Assembly: GCF_029224025.1 (NCBI RefSeq)
Contig: NZ_CP119392.1
Location: 1,945,001-2,009,000 of the forward strand
Direction: 5' to 3'
DNA length: 64,000 nucleotides
Source of the DNA: Rhodanobacter sp. AS-Z3
Lineage (GTDB): Bacteria; Pseudomonadota; Gammaproteobacteria; Xanthomonadales; Rhodanobacteraceae
Shown here: positions 56,127 to 64,000 of the stretch, in pieces
Position numbering within the stretch: position 1 is the stretch's first letter
How the letters are laid out: every line of letters starts with the position of its first letter
Notes under the pieces: model-generated
What the model was told of the DNA's origin: nothing
What the model saw: only the letters and a program-made list of their open reading frames with translations
Databases searched by the model: none
Translations under genes and position numbers: made by a program

Positions 56127-57041
56127 TTAGCGGCGACCCGGCGGTCGTGGTAGCCGGGAAGCGGGCATCGTGCTGGGTGCGTTCAGCTGGCTGCCTTCCT
56201 CGTCCAGCAGCCAGTCCAGCTTTACCTCCGCCGGGCGATCCTGCGACAACAGGCCTGCCAAAGCGCGGAGTGGTTCGCGCAGGATGTCGTCAAGATTCCA
56301 GGGTGCATTGATGATGACCATGCCCGAACCGTTCAGGCGGAGCGGTGAATCGTCCGGATGCACCAGCAGTTCGGCACGCAGGATGCGCTTGACGCCACTG
56401 TGCTGCAGCCGACGCAGGAACGGCTGCACCTGGCTGCGCAACTTGATCGGATACCACACGGCGTAGACGCCGCCAGGCCAGCGCAGCAGGGCGGCCTTCA
56501 GCGCCTGCTCGATCAGCTTGTACTCGGCGTCCTGCGCTTCGTAGGGCGGGTCGATCAGCACCAGACCGCGCTTTTCCTTCGGTGGCAACAGTGCCTTCAG
56601 TGCTTCGTAACCATCGCGTTGATGCACGTGCACCTGCGGGTTGCCATGGAACAGGTCGCGCAGTTTCGCCGCCTCATCACTGTGCAATTCGCACAACTGG
56701 GCGCTGTCGTTGGGGCGCAGCAGCCGGGCGACTTGCAGCGGCGAACCGGGATACTGCTTCAGTCCCTGCTCGTTGCCTTCACCCTCGAGGATGCTGGCGC
56801 GCCAGCGCTGCAGCAGCGGCGGCACCTTTTCCGCCGGATGCAGGCGCGAGATGCCGTCCTTGTGCTCGCCGGTCTTCTTTGCTTCGAAACCGTCCAGCAG
56901 ATAGTTGCCACTGCCGGCATGCGTGTCGACGTAGCAGAACGGTGCCGGCTTGGCCTGCATCGCCTCGATCAGCGCGAGCAGCACGGTGTGTTTCAGGACA
57001 TCGGCGAAATTGCCGGCGTGATAGGCGTGGCGATAATTCAT
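56127..57041 (-). CDS. rlmJ: 23S rRNA (adenine-2030-N6)-methyltransferase RlmJ
   Basis: A 304-residue SAM-dependent enzyme that methylates A2030 of 23S rRNA. The start MNYRHAYHAGNFADVLKH is the conserved N terminus, so 57041 is the start rather than the longer frame. CYVDTHAGSG is the SAM loop, and GLVLIDPPYE is the catalytic DPPY motif. Length is close to the E. coli protein, with an extra tail of about 25 residues. Confidence 0.95.
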   Translation of the reverse strand: MNYRHAYHAGNFADVLKHTVLLALIEAMQAKPAPFCYVDTHAGSGNYLLDGFEAKKTGEHKDGISRLHPAEKVPPLLQRWRASILEGEGNEQGLKQYPGSPLQVARLLRPNDSAQLCELHSDEAAKLRDLFHGNPQVHVHQRDGYEALKALLPPKEKRGLVLIDPPYEAQDAEYKLIEQALKAALLRWPGGVYAVWYPIKLRSQVQPFLRRLQHSGVKRILRAELLVHPDDSPLRLNGSGMVIINAPWNLDDILREPLRALAGLLSQDRPAEVKLDWLLDEEGSQLNAPSTMPASRLPRPPGRR

Positions 57042-57251
57042 GGCGGTCACGGCGGGCGGGGTGGTCAAGTATAGATGGGGTCGCCTCCCTGCCTGTCGTT
57101 GATTGCCATTTCCCTGCGTCGTGGCCTGGACTAAAGGAGTGAGGCCTGTCGGCCGATGACATATGAATGTGCGGGTTCCGGTAGTGTCACGGTTCATGCG
57201 TATGGCCGGGGTCGCCATCGGGCTGACGCAAGCCAAGGGGATCGTTTGTTG

Positions 57252-60176
57252 ATGTTGAGCAAGAGCCGTTTACAGCTTGTCGCGTTGCTGGTCTTGCTGC
57301 TGACGTCCTTGTCGGCCTCGGCGCAGCAGTATTCGATGACGACGTACGACCGCAAGTCGGGTCTGGAAAGTCAGTCGATCAATGTGCTGCTGCAGGATCA
57401 GCGCGGTTTTGTGTGGGCGGGCACGGAAATGGGCCTGTACCGTTACGACGGCGGCAGCTTCGAGCGCATGGGTGCGGCGCAGGGCTTCGATCACGGTGAA
57501 TACGTCACCACGATGGCGCAAAGCCCGCACAGCGGTCGGCTGTGGGTGGGGACCCAGTCTGGAATGCGTGTGGGCAACGGACTGCACTTCAGCAAGGTCG
57601 AGCCGCAGGGGAAGCCGCTGATTATCGACACAAGTCGCCAGATAGTGGCGCTGGGCGATGATCGACTGCTGCTGGTGAAAAACGATGAACTGATGGTGCT
57701 GTCCGGTGGAATGGCGGGCCAGCCATGGCAGTTGTTGCCGATGTTCAGCGAGGCGCAGCTTGCTGCCATGCCGCAGTTGCGCAAGATCACCGCGGTGCAG
57801 AGCACGCCCACCGGCCTCTGGTTCGGTTGCGACCAGGCGCTGTGCAGTGTCGATGCTTCGGGCAAGGTGATCTTGCATGGTCAGGCTGACGGCGTGCCGT
57901 CGGATACCTGGACGGGACTGTTGCTTGATCGCGAAGGCACCTTGTGGTTGCGCGGCGTGCACCACCTGCTGGCCTTGCTACCCGGTACGCAACATTTTGT
58001 GGCGCGCGACTTGTTGGCGGAGGATACCGGCGTCGTCAGCGACAATGGCGTGCTGGTGGAGGATGCCGGTGGTCATCTGTTGACGCCCACCAATCGTGGC
58101 CTGGCGCGTTGGGATGGCGACGGCTGGACGCGAATGGACAGCAGCAACGGGCTGCCCGACATCGAAATTACGGCGTTGCTGTTCGACAATCACGGCACGC
58201 TGTGGATGGGCACTTACGGGCGCGGTATCTCGCGCTGGAACGGCTACGGGCTGGTCGACGGCTGGGGCCTTCATCAGGGTTTCGACAGTGTGCCGAACTG
58301 GTCGATCCTGCGGTTCGACGCGCAGCACCTGTGGTTTGCCGATGAACTGGGTGGCAGCGTGCTTGCGGATGGCCAGAACCGCCTGCAACCGTGGCCGATC
58401 GCCTTCACGCCCGCTCCGCGCCAGATCTTGAGCATTGCCAAGGCGAAGGACGGTGCGATCTGGGCAGCCTTGTACGACCATCGCGTACTGCGCTATGACG
58501 CGGTCAGCCGGCGTACCACGCTGGCTGCCGAACTTCCTACGTTTATACGATTCCTGCATTTTGATCAGCAGGGACGGCTGTGGATAGTCACCAACAACGG
58601 CATCTATCACATCGACCATGCTGACGCACCGGCCGAACGCGTGCCGGTGGCGGACAGCACCGGTCAGCAATGCTCGGACATTGCCGAAGGTGATGACGGC
58701 ACCTTGTGGTTTGCCTGCAATGCTGGGGTGGTGCGTTTTGCTGGCGAACAGTGGACGCGTATGCAGCAAAGCGGCACGGCATCCCGCGCGTCAGGCTTCA
58801 GCACCATCGCGGTGGATCGCGATGGCAGCCTGTGGCTGGGGACGAACGAGGCGGGCTTGCTGCATGCCGCAGTGCGCGGCAACCAGCTGTCGCTTGCCCA
58901 CATCGAAGATGCCTGGCTGGACAACACACTCGCGTATTTCGTGCGGCGCGATCATCGTGGCTGGATCTGGGTCGGTGGCGGTGGCGGTGTGGACGCCTTT
59001 GACGGCCAGCGCTGGACGCACCTTTCGCAAGCCAATGGCCTGCTGTGGGATGAAACCAGCCAGAACGGCTTCTTCGAGGATCGCGATGGGTCGATCTGGA
59101 TTGGGACGGCCATCGGCGCAAGCCATATCCTGCACCCCGAAGCTATGCTGGCCCACCAACCCGGCGAGGTGTTGATCACCACCGCAGTGCATGGTGCGCT
59201 GGCCGTGCAATCGGGTGACAGCATTCCGCTTGACGGCAAGAACGCTGCGCTCACCGTACGCTACGCGCTGCTGGGGAAATCGGCAGGTTTGCCCCCACGT
59301 TACCGTTATCGCCTGCAAGGCTCCGGCTGGGTTGAAACCAACTCCAACGAGATTAACCTTACCGGTTTGTCGGCGGGTAGTTATCGTCTGGAAATCCAGG
59401 CGATCGATGACGACCATCGCACCGTTTCGCCGCCGGCTTCGTTCGATTTCCGCATTCCACCGCCATGGTGGTTGAGTTGGTGGGCGCAACTGCTGGCTGT
59501 GTCGGTGCTGGCCCTGCTGCTGGTGCTCAGCTGGCACTGGCGCTCGCGCCAATTGCACGGCCGTAACCGTCGGTTGGAGGCCATGGTGGAGGGCCGCACC
59601 GTGGAGCTTACCGAAGAGAAGCGCGAGCTCGAGCTGGCGCGTGCCGAGCTCTATCATCAGGCCACGCACGACAGCCTTACCGGCATGCACAACCGGCGCG
59701 CCATTCTTGAGCATCTGGCGGTGCTGCTGGAGCCGGAACGGCGTCCGGTTCCTGGTCTGGCGGTGGGGTTGATCGATGCCGATCATTTCAAGCGCGTCAA
59801 CGACACGCTGGGTCATCAGGCCGGTGATGCGGCGCTGGTGGCGATCGCGCGGCACTTGCAGTCGCACATCCGCGGCGGTGACCAGCTGGGGCGTTATGGC
59901 GGTGAGGAAATTCTGCTGCTGTTGCCGGATATCAGCCGCGCCGATGCCGAACAGCGCATGGGTCATGTCCAGTCGGCGGTAAGCAGCATGCCGCATCTAT
60001 GGAATGGCGACACATTCAACGTAACGCTAAGTATCGGTGTGGTGTGGGTTGGTCAGGAAGCGGCGGGCGTCGAAGACCTCATCCAGCGCGCCGATGCAGC
60101 TCTGTACGAGGCGAAGAGCCGCGGCCGTGATCGGGTCGTGTTGGAAGCTGCGGATGGCCGCTTGGGTGCGGGATGA
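57252..60176 (+). CDS. Beta-propeller sensor diguanylate cyclase
   Basis: A 974-residue membrane protein. After a signal peptide (cleavage near SASA-QQ) come many two-component-regulator propeller repeats (for example GFVWAGTEMGLYRYDG, GTLWMGTYGRGISRWNG) up to about 660. A Y_Y_Y domain follows (about 680-760), then one membrane helix (about 765-790), a coiled coil and a GGDEF domain. The GGDEF signature reads RYGGEEI, with Ile for the usual Phe, and an RGGD inhibitory site precedes it. It would sense a periplasmic ligand and make cyclic-di-GMP. The ATG at 57252 is chosen because the signal peptide begins there; AAGGGG lies 12 bases upstream. Confidence 0.9.
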   Translation: MLSKSRLQLVALLVLLLTSLSASAQQYSMTTYDRKSGLESQSINVLLQDQRGFVWAGTEMGLYRYDGGSFERMGAAQGFDHGEYVTTMAQSPHSGRLWVGTQSGMRVGNGLHFSKVEPQGKPLIIDTSRQIVALGDDRLLLVKNDELMVLSGGMAGQPWQLLPMFSEAQLAAMPQLRKITAVQSTPTGLWFGCDQALCSVDASGKVILHGQADGVPSDTWTGLLLDREGTLWLRGVHHLLALLPGTQHFVARDLLAEDTGVVSDNGVLVEDAGGHLLTPTNRGLARWDGDGWTRMDSSNGLPDIEITALLFDNHGTLWMGTYGRGISRWNGYGLVDGWGLHQGFDSVPNWSILRFDAQHLWFADELGGSVLADGQNRLQPWPIAFTPAPRQILSIAKAKDGAIWAALYDHRVLRYDAVSRRTTLAAELPTFIRFLHFDQQGRLWIVTNNGIYHIDHADAPAERVPVADSTGQQCSDIAEGDDGTLWFACNAGVVRFAGEQWTRMQQSGTASRASGFSTIAVDRDGSLWLGTNEAGLLHAAVRGNQLSLAHIEDAWLDNTLAYFVRRDHRGWIWVGGGGGVDAFDGQRWTHLSQANGLLWDETSQNGFFEDRDGSIWIGTAIGASHILHPEAMLAHQPGEVLITTAVHGALAVQSGDSIPLDGKNAALTVRYALLGKSAGLPPRYRYRLQGSGWVETNSNEINLTGLSAGSYRLEIQAIDDDHRTVSPPASFDFRIPPPWWLSWWAQLLAVSVLALLLVLSWHWRSRQLHGRNRRLEAMVEGRTVELTEEKRELELARAELYHQATHDSLTGMHNRRAILEHLAVLLEPERRPVPGLAVGLIDADHFKRVNDTLGHQAGDAALVAIARHLQSHIRGGDQLGRYGGEEILLLLPDISRADAEQRMGHVQSAVSSMPHLWNGDTFNVTLSIGVVWVGQEAAGVEDLIQRADAALYEAKSRGRDRVVLEAADGRLGAG

Positions 60177-60218
60177 ATGATCCGGTTGTGTGGCCGTGGC
60201 GCCAACACACCCGCTTGA

Positions 60219-61157
60219 TCAGTCGATCATGCTGTGACTTTCCGTCGTGCCAAGCAGCTCCGGTTGCTTGGGTACGCGCTGGCGGCGATGCAGCAACGGG
60301 TGCATGAACACCGCGGCAAGGATCACCGCCACGCCGGCGTAGAACCAGCTGTCCAGCTCGTGCTGCTCACCCAGCAGCAGAATCGCCAGCACAATGGCGT
60401 AGACCGGTTCCAGGTTGGTCACCATCTGCGTACCGAACGCACTCATGTGGCGCAAGGCGACCAAGGCCAGCGCGAAAGGTAGCAGCGTGCAACCGAACGA
60501 CAGCGCGAGCAGCAACAGCGTGTCGTGCAGATCCGGTACCACGAACGCCGGGCCGACATGTGGCAGCAGCGGCGCGAGCAAACTGAGGAACACGCTGCCC
60601 GTACCCAGTTCGATGAAGGTCACGGTAAGCGGGTCGCCATGTTCGACCAGACGCTTGTTGAGCGAGCCGAAGAACGCCACGAACAGCGCGGACAGCACGC
60701 CCACCGCGATACCCAGGCGCATGTCGTGCGGTACGCCGCCCACCACCATCACCACCCCCGGCACCACCGCCACACCGATCATCAGTTCGCGTGGATCGAA
60801 CTTGCGTTTGGCCACCCATGGTTCGATGAAGGCCAGAAACACCGGGCCCAGTGCAATGCAGGTCGCGCCGACCGAAGCGTTGGATAATTTGATCGCCGCA
60901 TAGAAGCTGAGCCAGTGCAGCGACACCAGTACGCCGATACCGGCGTACGCCCAGATCAGCCGCGCCGGCATGGCGCGCAGCCCGCGCCACACCCGCGGCA
61001 CCAGCAGCAAAGCAACGGTGACCAGCGCCATGCGCCACAACACCAGCGGCAGGGTGGGCAACGTGATCAGCTTGCCGAGAATCGCGGTAAAACCCCATAA
61101 CACTACGCAGAAGTGGATCTGCAGACGGGCCTGATTGACGGCTTGCATGAGCGGCAT
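60219..61157 (-). CDS. EamA/DMT-family transporter
   Basis: A 312-residue protein with ten predicted helices in two EamA repeats (FCVVLWGFTAILGKLITLP; ALVALRHMSAFGTQMVTNLEPVYAIVLAI). It resembles RhaT/EamA metabolite exporters. The substrate is unknown. It ends 42 bases from the convergent sensor cyclase and follows the AsmA-family gene by 21 bases on the same strand, so the two may be co-transcribed. Confidence 0.88.
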   Translation of the reverse strand: MPLMQAVNQARLQIHFCVVLWGFTAILGKLITLPTLPLVLWRMALVTVALLLVPRVWRGLRAMPARLIWAYAGIGVLVSLHWLSFYAAIKLSNASVGATCIALGPVFLAFIEPWVAKRKFDPRELMIGVAVVPGVVMVVGGVPHDMRLGIAVGVLSALFVAFFGSLNKRLVEHGDPLTVTFIELGTGSVFLSLLAPLLPHVGPAFVVPDLHDTLLLLALSFGCTLLPFALALVALRHMSAFGTQMVTNLEPVYAIVLAILLLGEQHELDSWFYAGVAVILAAVFMHPLLHRRQRVPKQPELLGTTESHSMID

Positions 61158-61178
61158 CGTGCGGGGAGATGCCGCATT

Positions 61179-63335
61179 CTAGCGCCCGGCGGCCGCCTTC
61201 TTGTCGCTGACCGGTGGGTTCATTGGCGGCATCATCTTTCCCGACTGCCGCAATTGCTGCAATACGGTCCGGCAGGTGTTTTGGTTGTCGTCGTGGCTGG
61301 GTGCCACCAGTGCAAGCAGGGCAGCAGCAGGCGCGGCAACCAAGCTGAGCGCGACCGCACCTGCGCCCCGAGCGATCAGCGGGCCGGGGTGCACGCCGAC
61401 GTTGGGGTTCTTCAGGGTCCCGTTGATATACAGCGGCGAGCGCAGCGAGAACACACGGAAACCCTTGGTGTGCGGGATCACGTCAAGATCGAGTTTTTCG
61501 CTGGCCAGATTCACCGTGCCACTGATGTTGATCACCGCGTCATCGGTGTCGAACACGAACAGGCGCGTGTCGAACAGACCATCATTGGCTGTCATGTCGC
61601 TCGCGGCGCAGTTGATCTGCACGGTCTTGTCGCCGAACAGTTTGCCGATCACGATATTGCCCACGTTGAGGCCGGCGGTCTCCAGCAGGGTCTTGCTGAT
61701 CGCGCCATCGTTCATCAGCAGCTTCAGTTCGCCGTTTGCATGGCCCAGCAGCTCGGCCACGGAATTGCCTTGCGCCGTGAGTTCGGCATCACCGTTGATC
61801 TCGCCAAAGCTGGTGTGCATGGATTCGAAGGTCGGGAACAATTGCTTCAGCTTGAGATGCCGCGCATGGAGTTCCAGTACGCCGTGCATCGGGGTGCGAC
61901 TGCCATCCAGCGTCATGTTGCTGCGCACCTGGCCGCCAGCCATGCCGAAACTGAGCGGATCGAGATAGAGCGCGCCGTTATTCATCACCAGATGCGTGCT
62001 CAGCGAATCGATCGGCAACGCGTCGCCATGCACGATGCGCTCGCTGCTGAAGTCTACGTCGGCGTCCATTGCCTGCCAGCGTTCGGTGCGAAACGGTGCG
62101 ACTGGCAACAACTTGTCAGCGGGCTGTACAGGGTCGCCCTCTGAATTCGCCGTCGCCGAAGCGCCGCCGATCAGCGGCGCGAGGTCGGCGAACTGCAACA
62201 GTTTCGAATGCAGCTTGCCGGTGAGCTTGGGTCGCGCGCCCCCGGTGACAAACAGCAGGTCGCCGGAAAGATCGCTGCCGCCCACTCGGCCACGGAAGTC
62301 CTGGTAGTGATAGCGACTGCCCTTATGCCCCAACTGTCCACTGAGATGGCCTTCGGTGGCGTAAGCGGGCGTGTCGGGCAGGGTGACGCCAGTCAAGGGG
62401 TAGAGCTTTGCCATGCTGGAGCCGGACAGCCACAAGCGCACATCCAGCGCGCCCAGGTGCAGTGGGTCGGTCAAGGTACCGACCAGTGCGATATGCGTGT
62501 CGCCCAGCATGACGTCCGCTTGCAGCGGGAACGGGCGACGCGTGTCGTGCAAGGCCAGCATGGCGCCGGTCTTGCCATGACCCTTCAGTGGGCTGCCCTG
62601 ATGGCTGCCTTCAAGGGTCCAGCCAAATTGATAGGTCAACGATTGGTGTGCCGTGGGACTGCTGTTGGCGGGTGCTTCGGACTTGTCGTCGGAGCGCGCC
62701 TGGTCGCCGCTGGCGCCCGTCTGTTTGCGCGCGGCCGCGGTCTGCTGTGCCACGATCTGGTCGTAGGGGATGGCGGCCTGAAGTGGCTCGACGGTGGCCT
62801 TCAATTCGGTGCCGCTGGGTGCGTCCTGCAAGGTGATCAGCCCGCGATCGAATCCGACCGTGCCGATCTCCAGTGTCCAGCGCGAGGGTGTCACGCTTGG
62901 CGGAAAGCTGAAGTCCCAGGTGGCCCGCTTTTGCTTGTCGCGTTCCAGATCGATGCGGGGTTGCATGAGTTGCAGCGAGGGTACGTCGATGCGATGCGCC
63001 AGCAGCGGCAACAACGAAAGCCGAAACCGCAGCGCCTGCAGTGTGGCGAATTGAGGTTGTTGCGACCACGGGGGGTTTGCAATGCTGATGTCGCGCGCGG
63101 TGAATTCCGGCCACGGCACCCAACCGGCTATCCCGCTGCCACTGCGGTCGCGCGTCCAGTCGACCGTGAGCTCACCACGAATGACAAACGGACGGCCAAT
63201 CGCCTGGCTCACCTTGTCGTTGATGAATGGGCGCATCCGGTTCCAGTTGAAGGTGGCAACCAGCACCACCAAGACCAGTACGACCACCAGCAGACTGCCA
63301 GCTATTCCCGCGAGGATTTTGCGGTTGCGCGTCAT
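61179..63335 (-). CDS. AsmA-family protein
   Basis: A 718-residue protein anchored by one N-terminal helix (ILAGIAGSLLVVVLVLVVLV). The periplasmic part follows the AsmA layout: NDKVSQAIGRPFVIRGELTVDW near the N terminus, repeated beta-strand blocks, and a C-terminal segment NIVIGKLFGDKTVQINCAASDM. AsmA-like proteins are thought to bridge the envelope and move or organise phospholipids. The length is typical of the AsmA/YhjG subgroup. A short Ala-rich hydrophobic stretch lies near the C terminus. Confidence 0.92.
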   Translation of the reverse strand: MTRNRKILAGIAGSLLVVVLVLVVLVATFNWNRMRPFINDKVSQAIGRPFVIRGELTVDWTRDRSGSGIAGWVPWPEFTARDISIANPPWSQQPQFATLQALRFRLSLLPLLAHRIDVPSLQLMQPRIDLERDKQKRATWDFSFPPSVTPSRWTLEIGTVGFDRGLITLQDAPSGTELKATVEPLQAAIPYDQIVAQQTAAARKQTGASGDQARSDDKSEAPANSSPTAHQSLTYQFGWTLEGSHQGSPLKGHGKTGAMLALHDTRRPFPLQADVMLGDTHIALVGTLTDPLHLGALDVRLWLSGSSMAKLYPLTGVTLPDTPAYATEGHLSGQLGHKGSRYHYQDFRGRVGGSDLSGDLLFVTGGARPKLTGKLHSKLLQFADLAPLIGGASATANSEGDPVQPADKLLPVAPFRTERWQAMDADVDFSSERIVHGDALPIDSLSTHLVMNNGALYLDPLSFGMAGGQVRSNMTLDGSRTPMHGVLELHARHLKLKQLFPTFESMHTSFGEINGDAELTAQGNSVAELLGHANGELKLLMNDGAISKTLLETAGLNVGNIVIGKLFGDKTVQINCAASDMTANDGLFDTRLFVFDTDDAVINISGTVNLASEKLDLDVIPHTKGFRVFSLRSPLYINGTLKNPNVGVHPGPLIARGAGAVALSLVAAPAAALLALVAPSHDDNQNTCRTVLQQLRQSGKMMPPMNPPVSDKKAAAGR

Positions 63336-63476
63336 CCGTGGATCTCCGATCGGTTGTGGCCAGATCCATGCATAGCCGGTCGCGTGACAAGACTACGTGT
63401 TGCTGGTGGTGCGGTGTCAGCCGCCGTTCATTCTGGCGCTGTTCGCGCGCCGGGCCGGCGGTCTGCTGGCAACTCC

Positions 63477-64000
63477 TCAGTGGCCGGGGCCAGTGATCTT
63501 CACCGGAACATTCATGCCGCACAGTTCAAGCTTGCCCGGCGGGTGGGTGTAGAACGCGCTGTGGCCATTGCGCTTGGCATCCACCAGTGCCGCAAAGGTG
63601 GCGCTGTCGGTGCGCAATACCTTGACCGAGGGACGATCTTTCGCAGGCATGTCGGCCGCCACGCGTACCGATTCGATGCCCACGCGCTGGGCTGGATCGG
63701 TGTAGAAACCCATCGGCTCGGGACCGCGGGGCAGGCCCGAAAGCAGCGGCATGCCATCGAGCACGCGGCCGGCAATAGCCAGTGCGTGATCCAGTCGGCG
63801 TGCCTGACCGATGACCGCGTACAACGAACTGCCGTTGCCACTGTCCGGAGCCACGTCGCGCGCCACGCCGACCGTGCCGTAGCAATGCGCTATCCATTCC
63901 TGACCGTTGGCGGGGTCACGGGCGACCGGAAAGCCTTCGGAAAATCCGACCTGGGGTGCGTAGACATCGCCATCGGGCAGGGCGGTCCATGGCAGCTTCG
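63477..64000 (-). CDS. Cyclophilin-type peptidylprolyl isomerase, 5' end outside window
   Basis: The frame stays open to the window edge, giving 174 visible codons. LPWTALPDGDVYAPQVGFSEGFPV and WIAHCYGTVGVARD, followed by GNGSSLYAVIGQARRLD, match the atypical bacterial cyclophilin group, in which a long N-terminal part precedes the isomerase fold. The N terminus, any signal peptide and full length cannot be judged. It lies 141 bases upstream of the AsmA-family gene on the same strand. Confidence 0.85.
   Translation of the reverse strand, partial: KLPWTALPDGDVYAPQVGFSEGFPVARDPANGQEWIAHCYGTVGVARDVAPDSGNGSSLYAVIGQARRLDHALAIAGRVLDGMPLLSGLPRGPEPMGFYTDPAQRVGIESVRVAADMPAKDRPSVKVLRTDSATFAALVDAKRNGHSAFYTHPPGKLELCGMNVPVKITGPGH

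Overview
The window is GC-rich chromosomal DNA from a gammaproteobacterium. Gene content points to the Xanthomonadales, most plausibly Rhodanobacteraceae (Rhodanobacter or Dyella type). The signs are methionine synthase split into two genes, a 180-kDa-class NAD-glutamate dehydrogenase, a pilY1-pilE pair, and many long antisense open frames typical of high-GC coding DNA. The family call is inferred from protein character, not from a database search.

Layout. 1-8.5 kb: end of a type IV pilus cluster (pilY1, pilE), a structured intergenic stretch, then a large GAF/GGDEF/EAL cyclic-di-GMP protein. 8.58-11.7 kb: a small decayed genomic island at the 3' end of a tRNA-Val(CAC) gene. It is bounded by an exact 17-bp direct repeat of the tRNA 3' end. 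It carries one cargo gene, a sulfotransferase fused to a Wzt-C-like and an Ig-like domain, and two degraded IS3-family elements. 11.9-17.2 kb: a LAB_N membrane protein, then a minus-strand methionine operon (ArsR-methyltransferase regulator, metH N-terminal gene, metH C-terminal gene). 17.3-28.8 kb: an acyl-CoA dehydrogenase, an AraC regulator, a flavin dehydrogenase, an intact IS5-family element with CTAA target duplication, a thiamine-diphosphate enzyme, and an RND efflux pump pair. 29.3-36.1 kb: NAD-glutamate dehydrogenase, NAD kinase and 5'-nucleotidase.

36.2-48.4 kb: a MASE2 diguanylate cyclase, an EamA transporter, a glutaryl-CoA dehydrogenase, an acetyltransferase overlapping a nucleotidyltransferase-fold gene, a fused E1 alpha/beta 2-oxoacid dehydrogenase, a 7TM diguanylate cyclase, and mfd. 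48.6-53.9 kb: small enzymes leading into a likely electrophile/aldehyde-defence operon (NemR-like TetR, YqhD-like reductase, CurA-like oxidoreductase, DJ-1/PfpI protein), with two matching operators of form TTAGAC-N5-GTCTA(A/G). 54-64 kb: DUF2058, a CDF transporter, Slp lipoprotein, rlmJ, a beta-propeller sensor diguanylate cyclase with a GGEEI signature, an EamA transporter, an AsmA-family protein, and a cyclophilin-type isomerase cut by the window end.

Themes. Four proteins carry GGDEF-type domains in separate settings, including one GGDEF/EAL hybrid, and they sit in the same window as the pilus tip adhesin. The most unusual item is the tRNA-anchored island with its tripartite sulfotransferase, which may modify a surface polysaccharide. 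No CRISPR array, phage, toxin-antitoxin pair or classical defence system was seen.
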